Assembly: GCA_963803085.1 (NCBI GenBank)
Contig: CAWDLE010000006.1
Location: 1-64,000, forward strand
Reading direction: 5' to 3'
DNA from: JACVRW01 sp963803085
Lineage (GTDB): Bacteria; Actinomycetota; Thermoleophilia; Solirubrobacterales; Thermoleophilaceae
Length of the DNA stretch: 64,000 bases
The stretch's first letter is position 1; each line of letters begins with the position of its first letter. Positions 33,027 to 43,196 of the stretch are shown here, in pieces. The notes beneath the pieces are model-generated. The model saw only the letters and a list, made by a program, of their open reading frames with translations, was not told where the DNA came from and ran no database searches. The position numbers were made by a program, and so were the translations under genes.

Positions 33027-33512
33027 GTGAACGTCACCATCCGCTCCGGAAGTAGCTCCAAAGACGTGAACAGCATCGTGCGCCTGCACCGGTACGTCTA
33101 CGAAGGCGAGTACGGCCTCGACAGGAGCTTCGCCCGCGATGTGGCCACCCGCCTGGCGGAGCTGCGCCGCGGCGGTTGGCCCGGTCCGCGCGAGGGCCTC
33201 TGGATCGCCGAGGCCGACGGGAAGGCCGTCGGCTCGATCACCCTCAACGACCAGGGCCACGGGCTCGGCCGGCTCGGCCACCTCGTCCTGACGCCCGAGA
33301 CGCGCGGCACCGGGACCGGCCGCCGCCTCGTCGAGCAGGTGCTGGAGACGGCACGGGCGGCGGGGTACGAGCGACTGGAGCTGAGCACGTTCAGCGACCT
33401 GACCGCGGCCGGCAGCCTCTACCGGAGCGTCGGCTTCGTGAACGTGAGCACCGAGCAGGCCGTGCGCTGGGGCCGCGAGATGGAGTGGCAGGTCTACGAG
33501 CTGGCGCTCTGA
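33027..33512 (+). CDS. GNAT acetyltransferase
   Basis: 161 residues from GTG 33027, where the usual first strand VTIRSGSSSKDVNSIVRLHR begins; longer in-frame starts run into ctaG. Motif A is LVLTPETRGTGTGRRLVEQV; LTAAGSLYRSVGF is the C-terminal helix. Similar to small-molecule or MarR-linked GNATs, but substrate cannot be set. A perfect 8-base dyad follows its stop. Confidence 0.85.
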   Translation: MNVTIRSGSSSKDVNSIVRLHRYVYEGEYGLDRSFARDVATRLAELRRGGWPGPREGLWIAEADGKAVGSITLNDQGHGLGRLGHLVLTPETRGTGTGRRLVEQVLETARAAGYERLELSTFSDLTAAGSLYRSVGFVNVSTEQAVRWGREMEWQVYELAL

Positions 33513-33553
33513 GCGCGCGCCGCACCCGCCGCATGCGCCCGCTGCCGCACTTT

Positions 33554-33572
33554 CTTCATCACTGTGATGAAG
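33554..33572. promoter_or_regulatory. 19-base perfect dyad before sco1
   Basis: CTTCATCA-CTG-TGATGAAG, AT-rich against a GC-rich background. It is 42 bases after the GNAT stop and 21 bases before the TAGCCT hexamer of sco1, so it may be a terminator for the first gene or an operator for the second; the lack of a U tract and the position favour an operator. Confidence 0.5.
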
Positions 33573-33606
33573 ATCCTGCGGCACCGGGGTGTCTAGCCTG
33601 CGCTCG

Positions 33607-34218
33607 GTGAACCCCCGCATCGTGGTCGCGCTGTTTCTCGTGGGCGTCTTCGCTCTCGGTGCTGTCGTGCTCGCGGCCGGCGGCGACGAGAACGACGAGG
33701 GCTCACCGAACACGTTCGAGGGCTCGCTCATGCCCGAGGGCGTGCGCGCACCGGACTTCCAGCTGCAGAACCAGGACGGGGACACCGTGACGATGAGCTC
33801 CCTGCGCGGCCAGCCCGTCGTGGTCACGTTCCTCTACACGACCTGCCAGGACACCTGCCCGATCCAAGCCCAGACCGTGCGCGGCGCTCTCGACGAGCTC
33901 GGCCACGACGTGCCGGCTCTAGCGATCGCAGTCGACCCGCCCCGCGACACGCCCGAGCGCGCGCAGGCGTTCCTGGCAAAGCAGCGAGCCACGGGGCGCA
34001 TCGACTTCGTGCTCGGGTCGCGCGCCGAGCTGCGCCCGCTGTGGAAGGGCTTCGGCAGGATCCAGCCGCAGTCGGTGACGAGTGAGCATCAAGCGCGCAT
34101 CACGCTCGTCGACTCGCGCGGCTTCCAGCGCATCGGCTACCCCGGCTCGGAGGCCACCCCCGAGCGACTGGCGCACGACCTGCGCCTGCTCGAGCGCGAA
34201 GCTTCTCCGACTAGCTAG
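33607..34218 (+). CDS. SCO1/SenC copper chaperone-like thioredoxin-fold protein
   Basis: 203 residues. N-terminal membrane anchor (IVVALFLVGVFALGAVVLAA), then an extracytoplasmic thioredoxin fold with the copper-binding CxxxC in YTTCQDTCPI and the third ligand His in VTSEHQARI. Needed for the CuA site of cytochrome oxidase. GTG 33607 is preferred over a GTG 18 bases earlier because TAGCCT ends exactly 7 bases before it. Near ctaG, which fits an oxidase-assembly neighbourhood. Confidence 0.9.
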   Translation: MNPRIVVALFLVGVFALGAVVLAAGGDENDEGSPNTFEGSLMPEGVRAPDFQLQNQDGDTVTMSSLRGQPVVVTFLYTTCQDTCPIQAQTVRGALDELGHDVPALAIAVDPPRDTPERAQAFLAKQRATGRIDFVLGSRAELRPLWKGFGRIQPQSVTSEHQARITLVDSRGFQRIGYPGSEATPERLAHDLRLLEREASPTS

Positions 34219-34219
34219 G

Positions 34220-34225
34220 TAGGAT
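34220..34225 (+). promoter_or_regulatory. -10-like TAGGAT for the suf operon
   Basis: TAGGAT ends 7 bases before GTG 34233. The stretch CTAGCTAGGTAGGATTTAGC around it is rich in TAG/CTA steps and could contain the autoregulatory site of the Rrf2 regulator. Confidence 0.5.
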
Positions 34226-34232
34226 TTAGCTG

Positions 34233-34690
34233 GTGATGTTCTCGACCAAAGCCGAGTACGGCGTTCGCGTGATGGCGCATCTCGCGAAGAACGATGGTGA
34301 GCGCCCGATCTCGCTGGCCACTATTGCCGACGCCGAGGGCCTCCCGCTCGCGTACCTGGAGCACCTGGTGCAGCGGCTGCGGAAGGCGGGGCTCGTGGAG
34401 TCGCGCCGGGGCGCTCACGGTGGCTACACGCTTGCGCGTGAGGCCGAGGAGATCACGATGGCCGAGGTGGTGCGCGCGCTCGAGGGCGAGATCGCTCCAA
34501 TCGAGTGCATCAGCGCCGACGCGGATGGCGGGCTCATCTGCATCCGCGAAGGTGAGATGGGTCATGACCCATGCCCGACAAAGCTTCTGTGGACCCGGGT
34601 ACAGGGGTCCATCGTCCGAACTCTGAATGACATGACGCTGGCCGACCTCGCAAGGCCGGCCCGCACCCGACCCGAGAAGGCAACCACCGT

Positions 34691-34694
<4 letters not shown>
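34233..34694 (+). CDS. Rrf2-family iron-sulfur regulator of the suf operon
   Basis: About 153 residues. Winged helix opening MFSTKAEYGVRVMAHLAKND is typical of Rrf2/IscR. Three cysteines, at 91, 102 and 113 counted from ATG 34236 (APIECISADA, GLICIREGE, HDPCPTK), sit where IscR-type proteins hold an iron-sulfur cluster, so it probably senses cluster status and represses or activates the genes behind it. GTG 34233 has TAGGAT 7 bases ahead; ATG 34236 is the alternative. sufC starts within its stop (ATGA). Confidence 0.9.
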
Positions 34695-35432
<738 letters not shown>

Positions 35433-35443
<11 letters not shown>

Positions 35444-36740
35444 TCCGTCCCCTGCGCGCTCGGCCGAGCCGAGAGCTTCGGGCCTCGTGGAGGACCGCCG
35501 CCGCGCCGCGCTCGAGGTCTACGAGGCCCAGGAGACGCCCACCTGGCGTCGCTCCGGGTTCTGGACCACAACGCTTCGCGGCCTCGACCTCGAGGCTCTG
35601 GAGCCGAAGCGCTATGAGGAGGGACTCCCCCAGCTCGACCTCGGCGACGACGAGCACTCCGCCCTGATCGTGCAGCGCGGCGCCAACGTCGTGCACACGG
35701 ACCTGACCGACGATCAGATCATCGTGATGCCGCTCGAGCAGGCTGTCGAGGAGCACCCCGATCTGGTGGAGGAGCACCTCGGGCAGCGCCTCCCCTACGA
35801 CGAGGACAAGTTCGCCGCCGGCACGGCCGCGTTCTGGACCGGTGGGGTGTTCATCCACGTGCCGAAGAATGCCCGCGTAGAGAAGCCGATCCAGGTGGTC
35901 TGGCTGATCGACGAGCCGGGCACGGTGCAGTGGGCGCACACGCTGGTCGTGGTGGGTGAGAACGCCGAGGTCCGGATCCGCGAGTTCTTCCTAGGTGGCG
36001 ACTTCGAGGGCCAGGCGCTTCACGCCGGAGCGTTCGAGCTGTACGCCGACAGCGGCGCACAGGTGGACCTCGCGCACTACCAGGACTGGGGCAGCGGCGA
36101 CGTGTACGACCTCTCCACCCGTCGGGTGGAGGTCGGGCGTGACGCGCGCGTGAAGTGGGTGCCGATCCACCTCGGCGGGCACCTCACGAAGCAGACGCTC
36201 GACATCATCACCGCCGAGCCGGGCTCGGACATGCGCCACACCGGCATGTACTTCACCGAGCGCGACGAGCACCTCGACCTGTTCACCACCGACAAGCACG
36301 AGGCAGGCCACACCACCGGGGACACCGTGTGGAAGGGCGCGCTCACCGGCGAATCCCGGGCCTCCTACGAGGGCCTGATCCACATCCTGCCGAAGGCGCC
36401 GGAGGTGGACACCTACCTCCAGACACACCAGATGCTGCTCTCGCCGAAGGCGAAGGGCGACGCGATCCCGTCGCTGATCGTCGAGGTGGACAACGTGAAG
36501 GCGTCGCACGGCGGCACCGTCGGCGAGCTCGACGACGAGCAGATCTTCTACATGATGACCCGCGGCATCCCGCGCGCCGAGGCGGTGCGGGTGCTCGTCG
36601 AGGGTTACTTCGAGGAGGTCATCATGCGGCTCGACGATCCGGGCCTCGAGGACCTCGTGCGCCGGCGGATCAGCGAGAAGCTGGCCGAGGCGGAGGACCA
36701 GGTCAAGGAGTTCATCGGGGAGCGGGCCGAGGCGGGCTGA
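35433..36740 (+). CDS. sufD: SUF scaffold subunit SufD
   Basis: 435 residues. Right-handed beta-helix scaffold protein paired with SufB and SufC. WRRSGFWTTTLRGLD opens it; the conserved C-terminal core includes GALTGESRASYEGLIHILPK, DNVKASHGGTVGELDDEQIF and MTRGIPRAEAVRVLVEGYF. SufD rather than SufB because it lacks the SufB cysteine pattern and a full SufB is present at 48.9 kb. GTG start overlapping sufC. Confidence 0.95.
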
Positions 36741-38014
36741 TGGGCGCCGTCGCAGGGAAAACCGATGCTCGCGCGCACCGCGCGCTCGCCGATCAGCCCC
36801 TCGTCGACGTTCGCGCCGACTTCCCCGTGCTCGCGCGCGAGTTCGCGGGCAAGCGGGTGGCATACCTCGACTCGGCCGCGACCGCCCAGCGTCCCGAGCA
36901 GGTGATCGCGGCGATGGACCGCTTCCAGCGCGAGTCCTACGCGCCGATCCACCGTGGCGTGTACGAGCTGGCTCGCGAGTCCACCGAAGCGTTCGAGTCG
37001 GCCCGCGTGCGCATCGCCGAGTTCGTGGGCTGGGACCCTGCGTGCTCGATCTTCACGCGCAACGCCACCGAGGCGATCAACCTGGTCGCGTACTCGTGGG
37101 GCCGCGAGAACATCGGGGAGGGCGACGAGGTGCTCATCACCGAGATGGAGCACCACTCGAACATCGTGCCCTGGCAGCTCCTCTGCGAGGAGACCGGCGC
37201 GAAGCTGCGCTATCTGACGCTCACCGACAGCGCGGAGCTGTCGCTCGACGAGCTCGACTCGGTCCTCGCCGAGGGCCGGGTGAAGCTGGTGGCCGTTGCG
37301 CACGTGTCGAACGTGCTCGGCACGATCAACCCGGTCGCTGAGATCGTGAGACGCGCACGCGCCGCCGGCGCGGTGACCGTGATCGACGGCGCGCAGGCCG
37401 TGCCGCAGCTGCCACTCGACCTCAGTGAGATCGACGCGGACTTCTACGCCTGGACGGGCCACAAGGCGCTCGGGCCGACCATCGGCCTGTTGCACGGGCG
37501 GCGCGAGCTGCTCGAAGGCATGCGGCCATTCCTCGGCGGCGGACACATGATCTCGCGCGTCGAGCGCGAGCACTCCACCTGGAACGAGCTGCCGTTCAAG
37601 TTCGAGGCCGGCACCTCGGCGGCCACCGAGGCCGTCGGGCTGGGTGCTGCGGTCGAGTACCTCGACGCGATCGGCATGGAGCAGATCCGCGCCCACGAGC
37701 GCGACCTGACCGCATACGCGCTGGAGCGCCTGCCCGAGGTCGAGGGCATCCACCTGTATGGACCCTCGGACCTGGACCGCCGCGGCGGCGTCGTGGCGTT
37801 CGCGATCGACGGCATCCACCCGCACGACATCGCCGAGCTCTGCGACCGCGAGGCGGTCTGCGTGCGCGCCGGCCACCACTGTGCGCAGCCGCTGATGCGC
37901 TGCCTCGGCGTGGGCGCCACCGCACGCGCCTCCTTCCACGTCTACAACTCGCGCGACGAGGTGGACCGGCTGGCGGACGCTCTCGTCAAGGCACGAGCGG
38001 TATTCGAGCTCTGA
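36740..38014 (+). CDS. sufS: Cysteine desulfurase SufS
   Basis: 424-residue PLP enzyme, class II desulfurase. VAYLDSAATAQRPEQVI opens the fold; PLP Lys is in YAWTGHKALGPT; the persulfide Cys is in VRAGHHCAQPLM; and ARASFHVYNSRDEVDRL ends it. Takes sulfur from cysteine for cluster assembly, passed on by SufU. The first 25 residues (VAGKTDARAHRALADQP) extend beyond most family members. TGATG overlaps tie it to sufD and sufU. Confidence 0.96.
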   Translation: MGAVAGKTDARAHRALADQPLVDVRADFPVLAREFAGKRVAYLDSAATAQRPEQVIAAMDRFQRESYAPIHRGVYELARESTEAFESARVRIAEFVGWDPACSIFTRNATEAINLVAYSWGRENIGEGDEVLITEMEHHSNIVPWQLLCEETGAKLRYLTLTDSAELSLDELDSVLAEGRVKLVAVAHVSNVLGTINPVAEIVRRARAAGAVTVIDGAQAVPQLPLDLSEIDADFYAWTGHKALGPTIGLLHGRRELLEGMRPFLGGGHMISRVEREHSTWNELPFKFEAGTSAATEAVGLGAAVEYLDAIGMEQIRAHERDLTAYALERLPEVEGIHLYGPSDLDRRGGVVAFAIDGIHPHDIAELCDREAVCVRAGHHCAQPLMRCLGVGATARASFHVYNSRDEVDRLADALVKARAVFEL

Positions 38015-38394
38015 TGGACGCTCTCTACCGCGACTTCATCCTCGAGCACTACAAGAGCCCGCGGAACTTCGGGGAGCTCGAGGAGCACGACCTGGAGTGG
38101 CACGACCACAACCCGCTCTGCGGGGACGAGCTGGGCGTGCACATCGTGGTCGAGGACGGTCGCGTCAAGGACCTGCGCTTCCACGGCCAGGGCTGCGCGA
38201 TCTCGCAGGCGGCTGCGTCGATCTCCTCCGATGAGCTGATCGGAATGCCGCTTGAGGAGATCCAGCGCCTTGGCGCCGACTGGGTGATCGAGCAGCTCGG
38301 CATCGACATCTCCCCCACGCGCCGCAAGTGCGCGCTGCTATCACTAAAGGTGATGCGCGGCGCCACGACGGGAGACGCAAGCTGGCCGGAGTAA
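38014..38394 (+). CDS. sufU: SufU sulfur-transfer protein
   Basis: 126 residues. Zinc-binding IscU-like fold with the three cysteines of the family: NPLCGDELGV, FHGQGCAISQAAAS and TRRKCALLSLK. Accepts persulfide sulfur from SufS. The SISSDELIGMPLEEIQRLG insertion is the SufU mark that separates it from IscU. Last core gene of the sufCDSU run; a cyclic-nucleotide/flavoprotein gene follows closely. Confidence 0.95.
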   Translation: MDALYRDFILEHYKSPRNFGELEEHDLEWHDHNPLCGDELGVHIVVEDGRVKDLRFHGQGCAISQAAASISSDELIGMPLEEIQRLGADWVIEQLGIDISPTRRKCALLSLKVMRGATTGDASWPE

Positions 38395-38438
38395 CGCAGA
38401 TACGCGCGGAGAACTTCCCCGACCTCGGCGACGAGGTC

Positions 38439-40178
38439 ATGTACCCACGCCTATCTGCACCGAAGCTCGCGCGGCTGGCGGAGATGGGAGAGCGCCGCTC
38501 GTTCGCGGCCGGGGAGACGCTTGTCCACCAGGGACAGCGTGACGCTCCGTGGCTCGTCCTCGAGCGCGGCAGGGTGCGAGTGCTCGACCGCAAGCCGGGC
38601 AAGGACGTCTGGATCGCCGAGGCGGACGCCGGGACGTTTCTCGGCGACATCGCGATTTTCACCGGCGAGCCGGTGATCACCGAGTTCGTCGCGGACGAGC
38701 CGACTGACGTGATCGCCTTCGAACGCCCGGCGCTGCGCGGGATGCTCGCGTCTTGGCCCGATATGGCCGAACACGTCCTTCGCACGATGATGGCCCGCAG
38801 GGAGTGGCACGAGGAGCACGGATACGGCGTGCTGCGCCTGATCGCGCCGCGCGGCTCACGGCGCGCCTTCGAGGTGCGCGACCTGCTCGAGCGGAACCTC
38901 ATTCCGGTCCGTTGGTACGACGTCGACACCGACCCCGAGAGCACGGCCATGCTCGACTGGCTCCAGATCCCCCGCGAGGAGACGCCGGTGCTCGTGCGCA
39001 ACACCTCGGTGCTGCGCAACCCCTCCGCCGCCCAGGTGGCTCGCGATCTCGGTCTACGGGCGCAAATCGACGGCGAGCGCTTCGACCTGGTCGTGCTCGG
39101 CGGCGGACCCGCCGGGCTTGCCGCGGCCGTGTACGGCGGCTCCGAGGGACTGCGGACCCTGGTGACCGAGGCGTGGGCGCCCGGCGGCCAGGCCGGCACG
39201 AGCACGCGGATCGAGAACTACCTCGGCTTCCCCACCGGGATCTCCGGCACCGGGCTCACCCGCAAGGCGACGCTGCAGGCGCGCCGCTTCGACGCGGTGC
39301 TGTCTAGCTTCCACCGCGCCGTCGAGCTCGCCCGTGGCCCCGAGGGGCTCGTGCGCGTCGACCTCGACGACGGGCAGCACGCGCTCGCCCGCACGGTCGT
39401 CGTCGCCACGGGCGCCCGCTGGCGCACGATCGATGCCGACAACGTCGAGAGGTTCACCGGGGCGGGCGTCTATCACGCTGTGATGGCCACGGACAGCGAT
39501 CGCTGCCGTGGCGAGGACGTGATCGTCGTGGGAGGCGGCAACTCGGCCGGCCAGGCCGCCGTTTCCCTGTCGCGAGGAGCACGGAGCGTCCGAGTCGTTG
39601 TTCGGGGCGAGGGCCTCTCGGCAACGATGTCGCGCTATCTGGTCGAGCGGATCGAAGATCGCTCGAACATCGAGGTCATCACCGGGACCGAGGTGGGCGC
39701 TGTCCACGGAAACGGCCGGCTCGAGCACGTGGACCTGCGCAGACGCGCGGATGGGAATGTCGAGCGCGTCGCCGTGTCGGCTGTGTTCGTGATGATCGGC
39801 GCCGATCCGTGCACGGAGGCGGTGCAAATGATGGTCGATCTCGACGAGGCGGGTTACATCACCTGCGGCGACGGCGCGGCCGCCTGCGAGGGACCGAACC
39901 GGTGGCCGGCGGCCGATCGCTCACCGCACCTGCTCGAAACCACCTGGCCCGGGGTGTTCGCCGCCGGCGATGTGCGGGCCGGCTCGACGAAGCGCGTGTC
40001 GAGCGCGGTCGCGGACGGCGCCCTGGCCGTCCGTTTCGCGCACCAGGTCCTCCAGGCCGGCTTAGGGCGCCTTGTGGATGTCGTCCACCCAGTGGACTTC
40101 CTCTGGGTTGGCCTCGACCGCCGGTATGTCGAGGTTCACGACAACCGGCTCCTGACCGCTTCGAACGACCACACATGA
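38439..40178 (+). CDS. cNMP-binding, thioredoxin-reductase-like flavoprotein
   Basis: About 579 residues. Order: cyclic-nucleotide-binding domain (RRSFAAGETLVHQGQRDAPW, GTFLGDIAIFTGEP), a short glutaredoxin-like segment without Cys (NLIPVRWYDVDTDPESTAML), then FAD (VVLGGGPAGLAAAVYGG) and NAD (VIVVGGGNSAGQAAVSLS) domains of thioredoxin reductase. No CxxC is present, so it is not a standard thioredoxin reductase. Start uncertain (GTG 38328 would overlap sufU). The last 36 or so residues read into the antisense cupin gene; one extra base near 40055 would hide a stop at TAG 40063-40065. Confidence 0.82.
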   Translation: MYPRLSAPKLARLAEMGERRSFAAGETLVHQGQRDAPWLVLERGRVRVLDRKPGKDVWIAEADAGTFLGDIAIFTGEPVITEFVADEPTDVIAFERPALRGMLASWPDMAEHVLRTMMARREWHEEHGYGVLRLIAPRGSRRAFEVRDLLERNLIPVRWYDVDTDPESTAMLDWLQIPREETPVLVRNTSVLRNPSAAQVARDLGLRAQIDGERFDLVVLGGGPAGLAAAVYGGSEGLRTLVTEAWAPGGQAGTSTRIENYLGFPTGISGTGLTRKATLQARRFDAVLSSFHRAVELARGPEGLVRVDLDDGQHALARTVVVATGARWRTIDADNVERFTGAGVYHAVMATDSDRCRGEDVIVVGGGNSAGQAAVSLSRGARSVRVVVRGEGLSATMSRYLVERIEDRSNIEVITGTEVGAVHGNGRLEHVDLRRRADGNVERVAVSAVFVMIGADPCTEAVQMMVDLDEAGYITCGDGAAACEGPNRWPAADRSPHLLETTWPGVFAAGDVRAGSTKRVSSAVADGALAVRFAHQVLQAGLGRLVDVVHPVDFLWVGLDRRYVEVHDNRLLTASNDHT

Positions 40179-40525
40179 GAGCGCGTCGTCGGGGCTGGCA
40201 TTGATCTCCTGATGCGGAACGTACGGCGGGACGTAGATGAAATCCCCTGGGCCGGCCTCGGCCAGGAACTCGAGTCGCTCGCCCCAGCGCATACGCGCCT
40301 TGCCGCTGACCACGTAGATGACGCTCTCCAGCGTCGCCGTGGTGATGCGGGCCCGTCTTGGCGTCCGGGTGAATGAGCGACCGTGCCGGCCCAGAGCTTC
40401 TCCGCGCCCGCCCGGGCGGCGTTGATCGCCGCCTCCCGGTGCATCCCGGGCGTCTGCGGAGTGTTCGGGTCCAGATCGCCCGCATGCACGACCCGCACTC
40501 CATCCAACCGCCAGTCGGTCGGCAT
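40062..40525 (-). CDS. Cupin-domain protein, two frameshifts
   Basis: Three reading frames must be joined: MPTDWRLDGVRVVHAGDLDP to AEKLWAGTVA, then IHPDAKTGPHHHG, then TLESVIYVVSGKARMRWGER to the stop. Each junction needs removal of one base, near 40374-40378 and 40334-40338. The joined product of about 153 residues has cupin motifs GPHHHG...E and PGDFIYVPPYVPHQEINA. Metal-binding small-molecule or sensor role; no substrate is evident. Sequence error or pseudogene. Confidence 0.7.
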
Positions 40526-40554
40526 GCGACAAGTATTGCGCGATCCGCGCCCGA

Positions 40555-41369
40555 TTACCCGCCCGGAAGAGCCGACCTCAGAGGCGGGAACTCGGCGGGC
40601 AGGTCAGCCGCCTCCGCTTGGAACACATCGATCGGCTCGGGCAGGCCGCGGAATCGCCAGCCACCAAGGCTCTCAGGCTGACGCCCTCCGGAAGGGAGTC
40701 GACCACAGCGGAGCGAACGGCCGAGGACATCACGATCTGACCGCCGTGCGCCGCGAAGCAGATGCGCGCGGCGGCGTGGACCGAGAGGCCGACGTAGCCG
40801 GTCTCCGTCAGCGTGGGTCTTCCGCGGTGGAGGCCCAGCCGTAGCCGCACCTTGCTCCCCCCAGGCCAACGTTCGGCCTGCATTGCCCGCTGGATGGCCA
40901 GCGCGGCATCCAGACCCGCGGGCGCGCCCTCGAACGCCGCGAACACGTCGTCACCGCGCGCGGACACCACGTGACCGCCTGCCTGCCGCACCGCGGCGCG
41001 CACGAGCTTGCGGACGTCGTCGAGCAGCCGCGCGTACTGATCGTCGAGCCGGGCGAGCAGGTCGGTCGAACCCTCGATATCAGCCAACAGGAAGGTGACG
41101 TCACCTGTCGGGAACTTGCGCTGAGGCTGCAGCTGCGCGCTGATGAAGCCGATCGGCATGATCCCGTGCTTCTTCGCCGCCCGCAGCAGCCGGCTTCGCG
41201 CCCTGTCGCGCGCCTCGTCGTCCTCGAACGCGACCTGACCGAACCGTGCGAGCGCATTCCGGACGTGGGCCGCATCATGGATCGGGAGGCGCCGTCGGCC
41301 ATCCGAATCGATGTACGCGAAGGCGCTGTTAGGGAGCTTCGCGCGCTGCTTCGCGGTGAGAGGTGGCAC
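40555..41369 (-). CDS. Class III nucleotide cyclase with N-terminal DUF6582-like domain, frameshifted
   Basis: The N-terminal 75 residues (KLPNSAFAYIDSDGRRRLPI, HVRNALARFGQ) match a small domain often given as DUF6582. The rest is a class III adenylate/guanylate cyclase: metal Asp in FLLADIEGSTDLLARL and SARGDDVFAAFEG, then GLSVHAAARICFAAHGGQIV. Near the end one base is missing (about 40665-40680): SLGGWRFRGLPEPIDVFQAE, the usual cyclase tail, continues in another frame to 40555. Could supply the cyclic nucleotide for the cNMP-binding flavoprotein next door; inference. Confidence 0.78.
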
Positions 41370-41703
41370 GCGAGGATGATCGCAAGGCCCGTGCCTGCGC
41401 GGCGTCCATCCACATCTCCCAGCGACCGGACGCGGACTCGCGGTCGCTCAGGAAGCGGTACGGCCGCCGGCCGCCGAACTCCGTGTGGCGCATGTGCGAG
41501 ACGCCGCCGAGCACGGAGGCGATCCGCCGTCGCGGCCAGCCGATCGCGTCCTCGATCTCGGGGAAGGGACGGGGCTGGTCGGGCGTTTGGGCGAGCCCGG
41601 AGAGCAGCTCGCGCATGAGGTCGCTGCAGCGGTCTTGGAAGCGCTCGATCTCGCCGGCGTCTGTCATCGCGTTGTGCGGCGCGTGCTGAACGGGCGAGGT
41701 CAC
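41329..41703 (-). CDS. Unknown, winged-helix-like
   Basis: 124 residues from GTG 41703 or about 112 from ATG 41667. The middle, RPFPEIEDAIGWPRRRIASV with LGGVSHMRHTEFGGRRPYRF, looks like a winged-helix DNA-binding fold or a DUF6416-type protein. Overlaps the start of the cyclase gene by 41 bases, so the two are likely co-expressed. No further family could be assigned. Confidence 0.55.
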   Translation of the reverse strand: MTSPVQHAPHNAMTDAGEIERFQDRCSDLMRELLSGLAQTPDQPRPFPEIEDAIGWPRRRIASVLGGVSHMRHTEFGGRRPYRFLSDRESASGRWEMWMDAAQARALRSSSRATSHREAAREAP

Positions 41704-41802
41704 GGGCGCATCCTAGGCCCGGCCGGCGTTGGCTCTGCCACGTCCGCGCCAAGTAGGAGCGCTCCCGTTTCGGGCGCGGAGGGCACGGAGAAACCCAAAC
41801 CC

Positions 41803-42714
41803 ATGAAGAGACTCCTCACTGTTCTGGTAGCGGTCCTGGCGACGGCCTCGGCGATCGGGGCGGTCGCGTTCGCCGGCAGGGGGCCGGACCAGATCGCGCT
41901 CCCGGACGGCTTTAGACCTGAGGGAATCGCGGCGGGCAAGGGCACGAGCGTCTACGTGGGGTCGATTCCGACCGGACGGGTGCTCGAGATCGACACGAGG
42001 ACCGGAACGTCGCGAGAGGCCGTGCCCGCCCGCGCGGAACACGCGGCGATCGGCCTGAAGTACGACAGGGGCGCGAACCGCCTGTTCGTGAGCGGCGGCC
42101 CCACCGGCAAGGCATTCGTCTACGACGCGAACGGTGGCGCCGAGCTCGCAGCCTTCCAGCTGACCGCGCCCGGGGAGCCGACATTCATCAACGACGTCGT
42201 CCTCACGCGCGAAGCCGCGTACTTCACGGACTCCCGGCAGCCGGTGATCTACGCCGTCAAGCGGGACCTCTCCGGCGTCACCCCGATCGCGCTCACCCGC
42301 TTCCCGATGACGCCCGGTGAGAACAACCTGAACGGCATCGAGGCGGCGCCGAACGGCCGCATCCTGCTCGCCGTCCAGAGCTCGGAAGGGGTGCTCTGGA
42401 GGATCGATCCGGCGACCGGCTCGCACGCGGCGGTCGACCTCCACGGAGCAGAGCTCACCGACGGTGACGGGCTGCTTCTGATTGGGAAGCGCACGCTGCT
42501 GGTGGTACAGAACCGCTCAAACCAGATCGCCGTGGTGAAGCTCGACAGCGACTTCCGCTCCGGGCGAGTCGTCCGCACGATCACACACGACGGGTTCGAT
42601 GTCCCGACAACGGTGGCGCGGAAGCGCGGGAGCCTGTATCTGCCCAACGCGCGCTTCACGACGCCGCCGATGCCGGACACCAAGTACTGGGTCACACGGG
42701 TCGGTGGGCCCTAG
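41803..42714 (+). CDS. Secreted beta-propeller (SMP-30/gluconolactonase-like) protein
   Basis: 303 residues. A Sec signal (MKRLLTVLVAVLATASAIGA) is followed by six-bladed-propeller repeats such as GRVLEIDTRTGTSREAV, KAFVYDANGG, VIYAVKRDLSG and GVLWRIDPATGSHAAVD. Similar plant and bacterial proteins are called SMP-30 or gluconolactonase domain proteins; enzymatic residues cannot be fixed. Exported. Its end overlaps the convergent AHSA1 gene by 4 bases. Confidence 0.75.
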   Translation: MKRLLTVLVAVLATASAIGAVAFAGRGPDQIALPDGFRPEGIAAGKGTSVYVGSIPTGRVLEIDTRTGTSREAVPARAEHAAIGLKYDRGANRLFVSGGPTGKAFVYDANGGAELAAFQLTAPGEPTFINDVVLTREAAYFTDSRQPVIYAVKRDLSGVTPIALTRFPMTPGENNLNGIEAAPNGRILLAVQSSEGVLWRIDPATGSHAAVDLHGAELTDGDGLLLIGKRTLLVVQNRSNQIAVVKLDSDFRSGRVVRTITHDGFDVPTTVARKRGSLYLPNARFTTPPMPDTKYWVTRVGGP

Positions 42715-43196
42715 CGAAGCGAGATCGCGACCTGCTCGAGAGCGTCCATCGACTCCTGCATCCCGCCCTCCATGCCGGAGTTGATGTGGCCGTCCCGGTC
42801 CTCCTTGCTCGTGTGCTGCACGAGCATCGTGAGGGTGGTGCGCCCGTCCACCTCAGCGAACGTAATCGTGTCCACGGCCTGGGCGTCGGGCATTCCCTCG
42901 AAGACCTCGGTGGTCACGATCCGCTCGTTCGGGACGATCTCGCGGAACTCACCATGGAACGCGACCTCGAACCCGGCGCTCGCCTCCATGACGTACCGCC
43001 ACATCCCGCCGACCCGAAGGTCGATCTCCGCGCTCGTGACCGCGCCGCGCTGGCCACTCCACCAGCGCTTGACCAGCTCGGGCGTGGTCCACGCCTTGAA
43101 GACGAGCTCACTCGGCGCGTCGAACTCGCGCGTGATGAGGATCTGATCGTCGGCCGGAAGGGTCACCTTTGCCGTTCCGCTACTCGTCACTGCCAT
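42711..43196 (-). CDS. AHSA1/SRPBCC-domain protein
   Basis: 161 residues. ILITREFDAPSELVFKAWTT and PELVKRWWSGQRG open the AHSA1 fold; TTEVFEGMPDAQAVDTI and the C-terminal GGMQESMDALEQVAI complete it. Lies downstream of and overlapping an ArsR-type repressor gene by 17 bases, a widespread gene pair in actinobacteria. Ligand and role unknown. Confidence 0.88.
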   Translation of the reverse strand: MAVTSSGTAKVTLPADDQILITREFDAPSELVFKAWTTPELVKRWWSGQRGAVTSAEIDLRVGGMWRYVMEASAGFEVAFHGEFREIVPNERIVTTEVFEGMPDAQAVDTITFAEVDGRTTLTMLVQHTSKEDRDGHINSGMEGGMQESMDALEQVAISLR

